In this document: positions 9,383 through 21,000 of the stretch, piece after piece
How the letters are laid out: each line of letters opens with the position of its first letter
Position numbering within the stretch: the first letter of the stretch is position 1
Source of the DNA: Coriolopsis trogii
Taxonomy: Eukaryota > Basidiomycota > Agaricomycetes > Polyporales > Polyporaceae
Direction: 5' to 3'
DNA: 64,000 nucleotides
Assembly (NCBI GenBank): GCA_020543525.1
Contig: JAHYIO010000003.1
Span: 3,286,001 to 3,350,000 of the forward strand
The notes under the pieces: model-generated
What the model saw: the letters and a program-made list of their open reading frames with translations, nothing else
What the model was told of the DNA's origin: nothing
Database searches by the model: none
Made by a program: the position numbers and the translations under genes

Positions 9383-12300
9383 CTACATGATGCCACAGCA
9401 CGTCTCAAAGCACGACGTCCACCTCCCCGCCGCACCCTCCTCGGCCGTCTTGATCACGCCGCCCGCACGCTTCACGACTATCGTGTACTCGCGCGCGGCG
9501 TCGGTCGAAGGCACCGGGTACCACCATTTGAGAGTCTGTCCCGAGACGGACCACCGCCCGCCCGACGCATCCACTTCGAGCGCGAGCAGATCAGGTCCAA
9601 TCGAGGAGAGCTGTAAGGGATCCGAGACGGCGTTCAACGCGACCAGGCCTCGGTCGTCCGACGATTTCGACAACGCACTGGGCGTCGCAGAGTCCGACAG
9701 CAATCGCTGGTTCGCCTCCAGCAGCCTATCGCTCGCGTAGTGCACGAGCGGGAGGTAAATCTCTGTCGGCAGCTCCGCCTCGTCCGGGCTCTCCGACTCG
9801 GGGGCGGACAGCCCAAGGCGCGCGCTCTGTGGCGCATCTTCCGGGCGCACGCGCACGGTGAGCTTGAACTCAGCCTTCGAGATGTCGAACTGGATGTCCG
9901 TCGGGACGCCGACGACGGCGGTGGGGTACGGGCGGCAGAACGCCTTGACGGCGCGGGCGCCGTCGGTGAGGAAGTCGTACACGTTGTCCCAGCTGGAGAG
10001 GGACAGCGGTGAGGGCGATGTTCCTACGAGGGTGCCTTCGTCGGATGGAGTGTCTGGATTGCCGAGCGTGGCGAGGGAGAGGTTCGAGGCGGTAGCGGAC
10101 GGGACGACGCTCGTGCGACCCTTCTTGAGCAGAGTCGCGGAAGAGGAGTCATCCCACCCCATCCGGTACTGAGTTGTCGGCTTGAGGTCGTCCGCGCTCC
10201 ACAGACTTAGGTCCTCCATGTTCCAGCCGTCGCCCCAGGCGTGCGAGTTGTCGGGACAATAGTTCCATATCGTGTAGTTGAGGGCATTGGGTCCGTCAGC
10301 CGCATTCATGCTGGCGTCGAGTGCCTTCTGCTGGCTGGAGAAGTCGCCCTTGTACTTCCCTCCGTCTGTGTAGCCGTAGGCCTTCTTGTCGTCCATGTCG
10401 TACGGAATGCCAATCTCGCCTATGATGGTCGGGTACGCGCCGAGGATCTTCGCGTCGTCCTTGAGATATCCGAGCTGCTCCTGTAAGGATTTCCGGATAG
10501 CACGCTCGCCGATCTTCACAGCAGGGAGGTTGGACGAGTACTTGCCGCGGATGAGACCGAGGGCATCAGCATTGAACCAGTTCCAATGGCGGGTGACGAG
10601 GGTAAGACCGTCATAGTAATGAGTGGAATAGCAGCATCTGCCCTTCAAGAAGCGCTCTTCGATTTGTGGCGGAGGGACGAAAACAGGAGGGGCGACGAAG
10701 AGGATGGCTTCATGGTGGGATTGTCGGATGCGAGTGGCGAAGTCCTGCCAGTGGGGTCTCCAGAAGTCCTCGATGAAGACGACCTCCCGGCCATCCGCGA
10801 GGTAGCGGAAATAGTCGGGAACGAGGACCGCGCCACTCTCGATATCCCATACGCCATGTTGCGCCCAAACACAAGTGCCGAGCTTCCACCCAGGATCACG
10901 GCGCCAGCCCCACTTCGGGTGTACTCCTCCAGGCTCCGACTCAGGGTCGGCCCACATCTTGTGGCCTTGCGGGTCGATAGTAACCGTTCCGTCGCGTTTC
11001 GGACCCATGGACGTGAACTTCCAAGCTTCCACGGTCTGCGCCGTGCCCATTCCCAGTCGAAGCGATTGAGCAGGAGACGGGAACGGCCCCTTCTTGAGCG
11101 TCGAACCTTGCTTCGTGGGGATGGTGTTCAGATCCGCGTAACCGCAGAAACCCTCGAACGGCTCGTTCATGCTGTCCCACCCCAGAACGGTCTCATCCAG
11201 GAGATCTCCCGCGTCGCGGATCTTATCCGCCAATTGACCGCACGCGGCGATGTAGTGCGACTGGAGGTAGTCCTGTATGTTTTGCCCGTCGATGATGCAC
11301 TTCGGCGCGAACTCCCGCCCGGCGAAGAACAGGGTGAAGAGGGTTTGGGATGCAAGGCGGCCGTAGTTGGTACTCCAAATCATGGCGGGAAGATCCGCAG
11401 GCCTTGGGTCAGAGGGGGTGGGATACTCGGAGTGGATGATGGCCGCTTGGGTAGCTGTGAAATTTCGGGGGTTGATCCCACATGCGAGGAGCGTCCAGTA
11501 TGGTGCGCCAGAACCTCCGGAGAATCGCGACCACTACATGAGGTGGTATCAGTGAACATGAACCTGGTCTGGACATAACAAGGCATAGTGGACCCTGAAA
11601 GCGACTCGGTCGATTGAAAAAGTGCATACAGGTTCTCGAGACCGTCATTCCGTGCCCAAGGGGTGCGGTGGAGGTCGAGTATCTATCAGGCAAAGCGCTG
11701 GTGAACGGATGGTGTCGGGAACCAAGCGTATCTTGCTGCATGCCATGAACATGGGAGGGCCTTGCCTGCTATAGCAGAGAACCATTCCGTCTCCCCTCAT
11801 TTATAGAGGGACAAGGAACACAACCACCAATGTGGCCATACGTCCTACGGCAAATTCCAGACGACGCGCTACGCTTGCCTGTCGGAAACCTCGTGTTGGA
11901 TGGCGCGCAATAACTCCCAAGGCGTATTAGTCCAGAGTAGCAAGAGTACTCACGATATCCTGGTGTGGGTCCATATAGACACGGAAGCCATACTCCTTGC
12001 ATTTTCGGAGTACACGGACCGTGTAGTGGATGAACTCATGGTCGTACTTTCCACTGGCATGGGATGAGACACTTGTATTCGGACGAGAAGATGATGACAA
12101 CTCACGGCCCTGCATGCTCTAGTGCCTCCCAAGTGACGACGTAACGCAGCATGTTGTACCCCCATCCCTTCAAGCGTGTGAGGTGCACATCGGCGGACCC
12201 GTCTTCGAGGTTGAGGGGTCGGCCTACGAAACTTGACTCTCCAGTCTCGCCGGCCTCCCAGAAACCTTGTAATGTTTGAGATTGCGCGCCGACAGGTGCC

Positions 12301-12440
12301 TTGTCTGCACCCGATAGGTTGACGCCACGAAGGAGGACAGTACGACCAGCGTTGTCGACAAATTGGGCGTCCGCGGTATGAATGAAGTATGAGGGCACTA
12401 TTTTCCCGGTGGTTGGAGAGACAGACGGAACGCAAGGCAT
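9383..12440 (-). CDS. GH5 steryl-beta-glucosidase / glucosylceramidase-like hydrolase
   Basis: Three exons (12440-12100, 12053-11954, 11533-9383) total exactly 864 codons, giving 863 aa. GH5 landmarks are [18 protein letters not shown] near the start, YMDPHQD, the acid/base glutamate in [10 protein letters not shown], and the nucleophile glutamate in [14 protein letters not shown]-terminal beta-sandwich-like region follows [10 protein letters not shown]. The length and the [16 protein letters not shown] and [12 protein letters not shown] motifs match the fungal family that removes glucose from ergosteryl glucoside or glucosylceramide (EgCrP2-like); substrate choice is inferred from the family. 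No signal peptide is visible, consistent with an intracellular enzyme. Intron 2 is about 420 nt, unusually long for this window. Confidence 0.9.
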
Positions 12441-13925
12441 AGTGAGTCGGTCGATGGTTGTAAGGGGTCGTGTCCGTCGTCGTTGCAGTCGACGTCGACG
12501 TCGGCTTGCAAGATGACGTCTGCGGGAAGTCGTACCACTCCTACACGGGACTGATCCTCATTAGGTCAAGCTTATTATCGAGATTATAACTTCTACTTAC
12601 GGGATTACTGACATTTGTTTATCGCTCTATTACGCTCTCGGCGTTTCTCGTAGTCGATACTCGACTTGATTCTGCACCTCCAAGTACCTTCAGTCTCTCT
12701 TCCACCCCGACTTTGCATGAACGCGTGTGTTGCACTACTGCCTGCTTGATTGGTTCCTAGCCATCTCAGCTTAACTGGAAAATCCACCCTGAGTCCTGTG
12801 TTCGTTACGCCGCCACTTCGATCTCCTCAACACGCTGATTTTCAATGCATACAAGCTCCCTGCAAAGTAACACAGCGCATACCGCAGTAATTACGGTCTA
12901 TGTCACGCGACTGCAGCTATGTGCGAACAAGCGGACGCCTGCACATCAATGCCATTTCGTACGGCGCACGTTCAAACTTCAGGACCGTCCCACTACATAG
13001 CATGGCATGTCGACATAGGCTCGGTCCAACATCAGCCGGACACACCGCACCTTTCTCTCCGGTCGAATTCAGCCATCGCGCCGCAAATACAGAACACAGA
13101 GCACTGTTTTCAACACGGCGATGCTCTAGAGGATCTACGATGAAGACATCATACGACATGCGTTTGCCTTGCGTATCGAGCGAGCTCGCAGACTTCTAGC
13201 CCGAGAGAAGGTAGGTCTACGGGCGTGATTCAGGCTTCTTCCCGCCATCCTCTCAACATCTCATGGCCGCGCTGAGCGCAGGCACTCCAAGGCGGGCGCT
13301 AGGGTTCCGAAGGCGTTCAATATCGGAGAGAAAAGGCACTGAAAAGGCACGGGCCGTTCACAGCCCTCTGATCTCTCCGGCAGAGAGGGCTCTGCTTTCC
13401 CATCCTGTCCTCTGAGGTCAGCACGGACGCTGTCGGACATGTGGGCGACAAGTCGCGCATGGTATGCACACGGTACGTGTTAGGATTCCCCATCGAATTC
13501 GTGCTGGAATCTTTCGCTCACACTCGTACTGCCCCTCCAGCTACAGAGACGCCCTGGCACTGCCTGTCCAACATCTCCCCAGGCATTATCGCGTCATATC
13601 TCCCTCTGCCACTCACTCGTGTCTGCCTGTGCACGTTCTCGAAGTTCCATCCTGGGATCAGACTAGCCCGTCCGCCTTCCCCACTCGTGTTTTCATCATG
13701 TCGTTCTTTCCACCAGAATTCTACCGTCAGCTCCCCGTCGCAAAGCTCAGCTGTCGCACTCCATGCCCACTTCAGCTCGACAGAAGCTGTGGAAAGTCGT
13801 GTTAACTTCATCGCCTCTGGCCTGGACGTAACGAGCTCAACCACGTTCCCTCCGCCACACACTAAGGTATAAGAGCGTCCGATCCGGCCTCCCCTCTGTT
13901 CCCGACGCTGGCGCGACATCCATAT
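12441..13925. other. Long divergent intergenic region, no gene recognised
   Basis: This 1.5-kb stretch separates the GH5 gene and the Ser/Pro-rich gene, which diverge from it. Short frames on both strands show no recognisable motif or splice-supported extension. The pyrimidine-rich part from 13500 to 13900 probably contains the promoter and 5' UTR of the gene starting at 13926. Confidence 0.5.
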
Positions 13926-15413
13926 ATGATCCAAGACCACTCTTATCCCCTACCGGACTATTCTCAGCCCGATGCTCGCAGCCAGCCCTCGGATCGTCAC
14001 ACTCTACCTCACTACTATTCACCGACCGAGGTGAGTAGGCTTATTGTCATAAGCTATGACGTAATTACTCATCCACTATCCACTTCCGCCTTCTCAGGAA
14101 CGCGCTATGCAACAATGGTCTCATTACCCAACGTCCAGTTCTTACAGCGCACCCCCAACTCAGAACCCCGTCCCGCTATATCAGCACGATCTTCAGCAAC
14201 AAACATATGCGCCTCCGCCATACGCACCTCCCTCCCAAAATGTCGTGCGAACCTCCTCGCAGGATTCAGCAGCGGTCAGTAGTAGCAATCGTCTGCACGT
14301 GTTTTGCGCGGGTTGCTCATGTATTCCTTCAGCGACTGTCGCCTCTGCCCCTTCCGGACATGCAACCTCCTTTTGACTTCACGCTCACAGAGACTACTCT
14401 CTCCCCAGCCACTTCCAATTCTGCCGATTTCACATCTCCGTCACCGGCGTCCGTGTACTATACTCCATTACCCTCCCTAGCGGACCTTCCTCAAACCCCT
14501 TCGATCAATACTCATTCTTCCTCTCTGGGTCAGCACCTCGTCCTGTCTTCTTTCGGAAGTCCGTATCTGCAGCCGTCGCATAACATGGCGTCATCTCCAA
14601 GTCTTCCGAACATGTATCGCGGCTTGGCTAGTCCATATTCCCCTGTCATGGCATCACCAGCTAGCTTCTATACTCCTCTCAGCTCGCCGGTGAGGACATC
14701 TTCGGTCAACCTGTACGACACGAACCAGGTCGCGTCACCCGCCGTGTCTTCGCTCCCTTTGGAGCAGCTGTCACTGTCACAACGCGTGGTACAGCCGGCT
14801 CCCCGCAGACCTCCCTCACGGCGGCGCGTCTCTGTGAAGCAGACGATTCGGATGTCGTCGCAGTACCGCTCGAAAGAGGCGTTTCAGATGAACGGCGTAC
14901 CAGGTGTACCGGTATCTGCCATCCTTGATGATACGGTGGTACCTGACGGTGCCGACGAGCGTGTTCTTGAGCGCACCGGTGTCCGCCAAATTCGCTTGTG
15001 CATAGGTGTATGTCGGACATTTGTTCCTCCGCCAGGCAGTGTTGCTCACCCCCAGTCCTTTGCATCGCAGGTGAAAGGTTATCCCGATGCGAACGGGAAG
15101 TACGTCTCCGTGCAGAAGGAAGGCGAGTTCATCACCCGTGCCGAACTCGCCAAGCGCCTCTGCTTGGAAATCTCCAAATATATGGAGAAGTACGCTGTGA
15201 GTATTCTCTCGATCTTTAGTCCGATACGTCTCGGCAGTCTCTTACCTTCGCCTCTCGCAGAAGAAAAAGCCATCTCCAGACGCACGGCTGAAGATTACTT
15301 CTAAGGAGCGCAAGCTCCAAGTTAATCAGATCTCGACTAATAATCTGTTCTTGCTCTCTGTCGGACAGGGCCACAGCAACATCTGGGTTGTCGAGTTGGA
15401 GGCTCTAATATGA
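13926..15413 (+). CDS. Ser/Pro/Tyr-rich protein with conserved-looking C-terminus, unknown
   Basis: Five exons fit in frame: 13926-14030, 14098-14274, 14333-15007, 15071-15196 and 15261-15413, giving 411 aa. The first roughly 240 residues are low complexity (Tyr-Ser-Pro-rich, with APPPYAPPSQN, SPSLPNMYRG and ASPYSPVMASP), suggesting a disordered region. After a basic stretch (RRPPSRRRVSVKQ) comes a compact domain: VPVSAILDDTVVPDGADERVLERTGVRQIRLCIG, YVSVQKEGEFITRAELAKRLCLEISKYMEKY and LFLLSVGQGHSNIWVVELEAL. There is no signal peptide or membrane segment. The layout, a disordered N-terminus plus a small folded domain with a nearby basic patch, would suit a nuclear regulator, but that is a guess. 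I do not recognise the family. The 63-nt fourth intron has no stop in frame, so retention would still be translated. Confidence 0.75.
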
Positions 15414-16788
15414 CGCCTATCCGCTCGCGCCTGCTGCATGCTTACTATGTTTACCTTACTCGCTTCGACTATCCTAGCGCAGCCAAGCTAATGGACCGTC
15501 TCGATTCATCCAAATGCTGAGCCACCTTCGAGAGTTCTATCGTCAACCGCTTCTATCCTCATCCTCGTCTTTTCTTCATCGTTCTCCTCGTATGCTGTCC
15601 CTCATCTGCTTCTCCGTCCATCTTCATTCCTCATGCACATCACGTCACCTTGCCCTTCTCTATTACCCCGCAGCCCGCTGAAGTCGGAGCAAGCGATCCT
15701 GAGATCTCCCCGGAGCGCCTTCATTGGCGTCGCACGAACCTTACCTTCATCTCCATCTATACTGCATAATCCAGATACACCTCATTGCCCGTATCAGTCA
15801 TCTGTCTCTCAATCTCCATCTCCGTCTCCATCTCAATATCAAAGCCATGCGTCCATCTATCCTGAACACCGAGATCGAACTCGAGATTCGTGTTCTCCCC
15901 GCCAACGTTCCACCGGCACGCCGATGAAACGCGCTTCAGCAAGCAGTCACGAACCGTAACTCTAACTCAAACTGTGCGATCTGCTATCTACCATCTGCCA
16001 GTACGATCCGTGGTCGGAACCCAAATACTTACGGGATTCGACCGAGTTCGAGGCTGATGCTGGGACCAGCACTGTTCAGCTTGTGGCTGCGCTCCTTCCA
16101 GCAAAGACAGCATGTCGTCGCCGATACCTCTCGGTCCGGGTCCGGGTCCGGGATTGGTCTCACTCCGTCGGGACTGTGCGCGTCTGTATCTGCGCTTGCT
16201 TCTACGGTTTTATGCGATAGTGGGGCATCTCGGCGTGCGTGCGGACTTGGCATATTCAAACCACCTGAAGGGGGTGGACTCGTCTTGCGATCGTTAGGGG
16301 AACGGTCCCTTCAAACCCGCGTACGGACCACCTTGCTCTTGAGAATATCTGGGTGAGGCGTGTGAGTGTTGAGCTAGTCGCCGACTGGTCTTCTCGCAAG
16401 ACACTGTCCGTGGCTTAGTACTCGGTACGCAAAGCCTAGGAAGCCGTTCGACTATCGGGATGAAGCCTGTCATCTGCCCCCGGCGAATGCCCGATGCACC
16501 AAGGGTGAGACGTTCTACCAGTCACGAATGCCCGCATTTCAGATACACATCCGCACGCGGTGGAGGAAGAACAGTGTCATAGACTTTGAGATGGACTATG
16601 CATGTTTCATGCTACGAACGGCGGACGCTCGATCAGACAGAAAGTTCCGATAAGCCCGAGAAAGAACGTTCAACCTCCGATTCTTTCTCCAACACGGCCC
16701 AGGCGAAGCATAGCCGACCATCGCCGGTCTCTCAAGTTGGAGATAACGGAGTCGCACAAACGCCCCGACCATACATACACCGCACAGC
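15414..16788. other. Convergent intergenic region, no gene recognised
   Basis: Contains the 3' flank of the Ser/Pro-rich gene, a TCTCCATCTCCGTCTC-type pyrimidine repeat near 15810-15835 and a short CGGGTC repeat near 16137-16153. No supported coding sequence on either strand. Confidence 0.5.
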
Positions 16789-18675
16789 TCACCGCGCAGC
16801 CTTCAGAGAGTCGACCAAACGCGTGACGCTCTGCCGCTCATACAGCACACTACCCACCAACCAACACCGGCCCGTCAGCGCACACCCAGAACACAACCGC
16901 ACGCGCGAGAACAGGCAAGAAGAGAAGGACACGCACCAGGTCAGCAGACAGCCGAGCACTCCCACCGCGCCGAGCGCGACATGGCCCGCCTGTGCGCGAA
17001 GACTCACAGGCGCCCCTTCGTACGCGCGCGCGCTCGCCCGCACCGCCACGCCAGCAGTCGCGAACGCAGCCAGGACCGGGAGCGGGGGCACCGCGCTTCT
17101 CCATGGCCAGTCACCGTCAAGCCCTACTCCTCCTCCTCCCTTCTTCTCCGCCCTCGGCCCAGCCCGGGCCCGTTTCTCTGCCCCCGCGCCGCCCTCTCCC
17201 TCGCCCGCGCGAACATCTGCGAGGCGCTCGCGGAAGTACCGGCGGGCGAACGACGCGGCATAGCCCGCGCGGAGCACCAGGTTCGCGACGTTCGCCCACA
17301 CGAGCCCGGCGTCCCCCATCCCGAGCCCGCGCGCGAGCCCTGCGGCCCCGGCGACGAAAGCGGCGGAGAAGACGAGCATCCAGCGCGCTTGGGCGCGGAG
17401 GTCGGCGGGGGACGCGGCGGAGGCGAAGAAGGCCTCGAGGACGCCGTTGAAGGCCATGGCGGGGATGTAGTAGACGTAGACGCTGAGAATCGACGGGGCG
17501 GAGGTGGAGTGGTACTTCCGGGGCAGGACGAGCGAGGTGGCGAGTGGGAGGTAGGGCGGGGCGAAGGTGATGAGGAGTAGGAGGAGGTGGGTGAACGCGA
17601 GGAGGAGGGTGAGGAGGACGGTCGAGGCGGTTTGGAGGGCTTCTTTCGCTTGTGTGTTGAGGCCCTTGGAGGGGGTTTCGGATGGAGAGGAGGAAGATAA
17701 CGTTTTGGAGAAGAACACGCGGGCTGTTTCTTCGATGGGCTGGAAGACAATCCGTGCGACGAGCGAGCCGTAGTTCGCTGCTACGGCGTAGCCACCCTGG
17801 TCGGCAAGAGGGCTCAGCCGAGAGACGAGGAACTTGTCGCCTTCAGTGAGAAAGTGCTTGATCAGGGACTGCCCCGTCATCGCGAGGGACAGCTTGAACA
17901 GAGCTGGTTCAAAATACACTTGCTCGATGCTGCAATAGGTTCAGTACGTCACTAAACTAGTCAAGCGGATAGAGACTCACTGTTCGTGTACTGTGATAGC
18001 GACGGGCCTCGGGCGGAAGTCGAGATTGTCCCGACATGCGACGACGAACGACAGCAGCATCGTCAGCCCATACGCGGTCTGCCCAAGAGCAAATGCAACT
18101 AGGGCCCATTCCTCTGACGTTCCGACTAAGACGAGGAAAGTGGTGATGGTCTTTAGCATCACTGCCGTTCCTTCCGCTCGCACTCGCACATGGAAACGTA
18201 ACTCGTTTTGAGTACGAATATACATCGGCTCGGAAAGAAGCTCGAAGAAAGCCGCAAGCACATAGAGAATCACACTGGTCCTAAAATGAGGCTGCGAGGA
18301 TGTTATGTCGGAGCTAGCGTTGAGATAGAGAAGAGCAGAACCCAGAGCTGTAGGAATCCCGAGAAGGACGGGAAATAGCGATATGTTGGTGATAAGAGGA
18401 CTGTTTGTGTCACCGTCAGACTTCTTCTGCGATGAGCTCGGCGCCCGAAGTAGGGCATTGCGGACACCTTCACGGGACAGAAAAAGGATAGTTGAAAGCA
18501 GGAGCTCGAATTGAATGGATGTTGTCCCAAAGACCTGTGGAGATACGAGTCGTACGAGTGCCTGGTTGAGAACGAAGGTGACGACGCGAGAGAAGAGCTG
18601 GAGGAGAACAAGACTCGATCCAGAAGCAAGTGTCGCGGAGAGGAGGGAGGAACCAGACCCCGTTTGCGTCGGCAT
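16789..18675 (-). CDS. RFT1: RFT1, ER Man5GlcNAc2-PP-dolichol translocation protein
   Basis: Exon 1 (18675-17981) opens with SSLVLLQLFSRVVTFVLNQALVRLVSPQVFGTTSIQFELLLSTILFLSREGVRNALLR, the diagnostic RFT1 N-terminus. Exon 2 starts at 17929 (HIEQVYFEPALFKLSLAMTGQSLIKHFLTEGDKFLVS), then YAVAANYGSLVARIVFQPIEE and PLATSLVLPRKYHSTSAPSILSVYVYYIPAMAFNGVLEAFF. RFT1 is a polytopic ER membrane protein needed for flipping the lipid-linked oligosaccharide used in N-glycosylation; this is known of the family. The single-intron reading gives 611 aa. A second 87-nt intron (16936-16850) near the 3' end would remove an atypical Cys/Arg-rich stretch and keep frame, so the last 50 residues are uncertain. A charged Ala/Gly/Glu/Lys-rich insertion (VRAGEGEGGAGAEKRARAG) lies between C-terminal helices. 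Confidence 0.93.
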
Positions 18676-19228
18676 TGAGATTCTACCGCGTATATCTGGA
18701 ATATGTCCCGCCTCAGTATCGGTTCGAGCCTACTGAAATCACAATCGACGCACTCGCCACTTGCTAGATGGGTTTGTGACAGCTAACAGCTCACTGAGAC
18801 ATGCGCTTTCGTATTCAGCAGACCACAGCACCGTGAGCGTCAGAGCAGTCATATGTGGCAGTAATGAGTGTCTGCACATCGTCATGCAGTTAAATCATCC
18901 TCTAGTACCCAGACTAGCCTGACGACAGGGAGCCGTATCCGGTCCTGTTGCAAGGCTATTCCGAGGGGGAGAAAGCTCTGGACTCCATGAGAGAATCACA
19001 CTCACATGTTTGCTGGCGGCTGCCCTCCTGCCCACAGAACTTGAAGAGGATGCAGGTCGAGATATGTGCCACGAGTTGGCAGCGCGCTCGCTGTGCAGGG
19101 TCACATGCACGTGGGCGTGACGTCTGACGTAATTGTGCTTCCGCAGGCTGAGCGGACCGAGAGAGGGACTGTTGGCTGCCTCGAGGCTTGCTTTCGTACC
19201 ACGACAATCTGCCCTCCTATCCTCCTTC
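18676..19228. promoter_or_regulatory. Divergent RFT1/ATG15 promoter region
   Basis: 553 bp between two divergent start codons; no coding sequence seen. It should hold both promoters. No clear TATA box near either start. Confidence 0.5.
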
Positions 19229-20763
19229 ATGCTGTTTGGTCTACTGCCTACTACCCTACAGCTCTTGCTAGCATCTTTGCTCAGAGCCCCCAATCCTACT
19301 CCAGCGCCGTCCTTGCAATTCCAGCTACGACACACTCATGCGCTCACCAATACGTCCCGAGTTGTCTTCTCCGACGCTGCACCAATGCATGGTCTAGCAT
19401 CAGATAGCTATAGCCTCAGTATTAAGTCGACCAAGGTTCATCGACCCTCAGCCGAATCCTTGTCTAGCGCACGGTTTCGTGGTGGTGCCACCGGCCCTTG
19501 GGAGACCGTGGAAGTGGAAGGACCAGACGTTCAGGACCGGCAAACGTTGCTCCTCCTAGCCAAAATGGCGAACAACGCATACACTGAGCCTGGACAGAAG
19601 GACTGGTATGATATCGGTACTGACTGGAATAACGTGAGTCTCCTACGTTGAACGTCTTCGCCCTCCACCACTCATCCTGCGCTAGACCTATCCGTTCGGC
19701 TGGGAGCCAGATGCGGACGGCTTTCGCGGACATGTCTTTGCCACCGCCGACAACTCCACCGTTGTGGTCTCCGTCAAAGGCACGTCGTTGATGTGGCCCA
19801 TTGGAGGTGGCGGGCCAACGCAGCGCAAGGACAAGTTGAACGACAATCTCTTGTTCTCGTGCTGCTGTGCCCGGGTCGGTCCCACTTGGAGCACAGTGTG
19901 CGATTGTTACGAGGGCGGCTATAGGTGTGACCAGGGTTGCCTAGAGAAGAGCCTCGCCGAAGACAGTCTCTTCTACTCGACTGGCATTGTGAGTACCAAT
20001 TGCCTGTTGTTGCATCTCGGAAGCTCATAACGCCATAGAACTTGTATAATAACATTACTTACATGTACCCCAATGCGAACATTTGGCTAATTGGTCAGTG
20101 CACTGCTCGTCTTTCACTCGCATATTGGCTCATGTGCATAACAGGTCACTCTCTCGGCGGTGCACTCGCGTCTTTGGTTGGCGTCACCTTCGGTGTGCCT
20201 GTCGTCGCATTTGAAGCCCCTGCAGAGAAACTTGCAGCAACGCGATTGCATCTCCCGTCACCGGTATGTCATGATTAGCGGATCCAGTCAAGTACCACCT
20301 ATTCTGACGGTCAAGCAACCATATAGCCTTCCACCCAACATGTCACACACGTCTACAACACCGGTGATCCCATCCCAATGGGCACTTGCACAGGCGTGTC
20401 CTCCACATGCGGTATAGCTGGCATCGCACTGGAGACACGCTGTCACCTTGGTCAAGTCATACGTTACGACACCGTCTCGAAGCTCGGATGGAGCGCGAAC
20501 ATCATCCACCATGGAATCCAAGCTCTCATCGATGGCGTGTTGTCCAGGGAAGATGTCGACTGGAGCGATGGGGAAGGTGGCGAGAAGAGGAGCGTGCCTC
20601 TGCTGACGACGGAGGAGGAGTGCGTGGTAAGTCGCGCGTATATGGTTGTGTACGTGACGGGCTCTCTGAAGTTCGAGCATCACAGGACTGTTTCAATTGG
20701 GAGTTTGGCGACTATCGGAACGTTTCTTCTCGAGCCGCAAGATGCGGCAAGCATCTCTATTAA
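19229..20763 (+). CDS. ATG15: ATG15 autophagy-related lipase
   Basis: Six exons (19229-19633, 19686-19988, 20039-20093, 20145-20263, 20327-20626, 20686-20763) join in frame to 419 aa. The N-terminus MLFGLLPTTLQLLLASLLRA is a single signal anchor. Family landmarks include [64 protein letters not shown] with the nucleophile serine in GHSLGG (split by an intron), VYNTGDPIPMGTC, ETRCHLGQVIRYDT and the C-terminal DCFNWEFGDYRN. ATG15 is delivered to the vacuole and breaks down autophagic-body and other membranes; role taken from the family. The start is set by the first ATG in the frame that precedes the hydrophobic anchor. The gene converges on the sedolisin gene 237 bp away. Confidence 0.93.
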
Positions 20764-21000
20764 CCTTACACGCTACAACTTACTAATAAGACAATGCTTG
20801 TTCTCTTCATGCCTTGCGCAAAGAATGTCGAGGACCGCGGTTCTGATTGTGCTGACCACACCCAACGCACAGCAGCTTTGGGATGAGCAAAAACGACACA
20901 TTGCTTCTTATCGACACACTACGACCTGACTTACACCGACACGAGTCCTCTCGAAGCTCGCGTCCTCCAAGAAACATTCCCTCATTCGCATCCCTACCGC

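Noticed and set aside
18710..18740. GGTTCGAGCC resembling a tRNA B box
   Set aside because: No matching A box or cloverleaf stems found around it. No tRNA, rRNA or CRISPR-like array was identified anywhere in the window.
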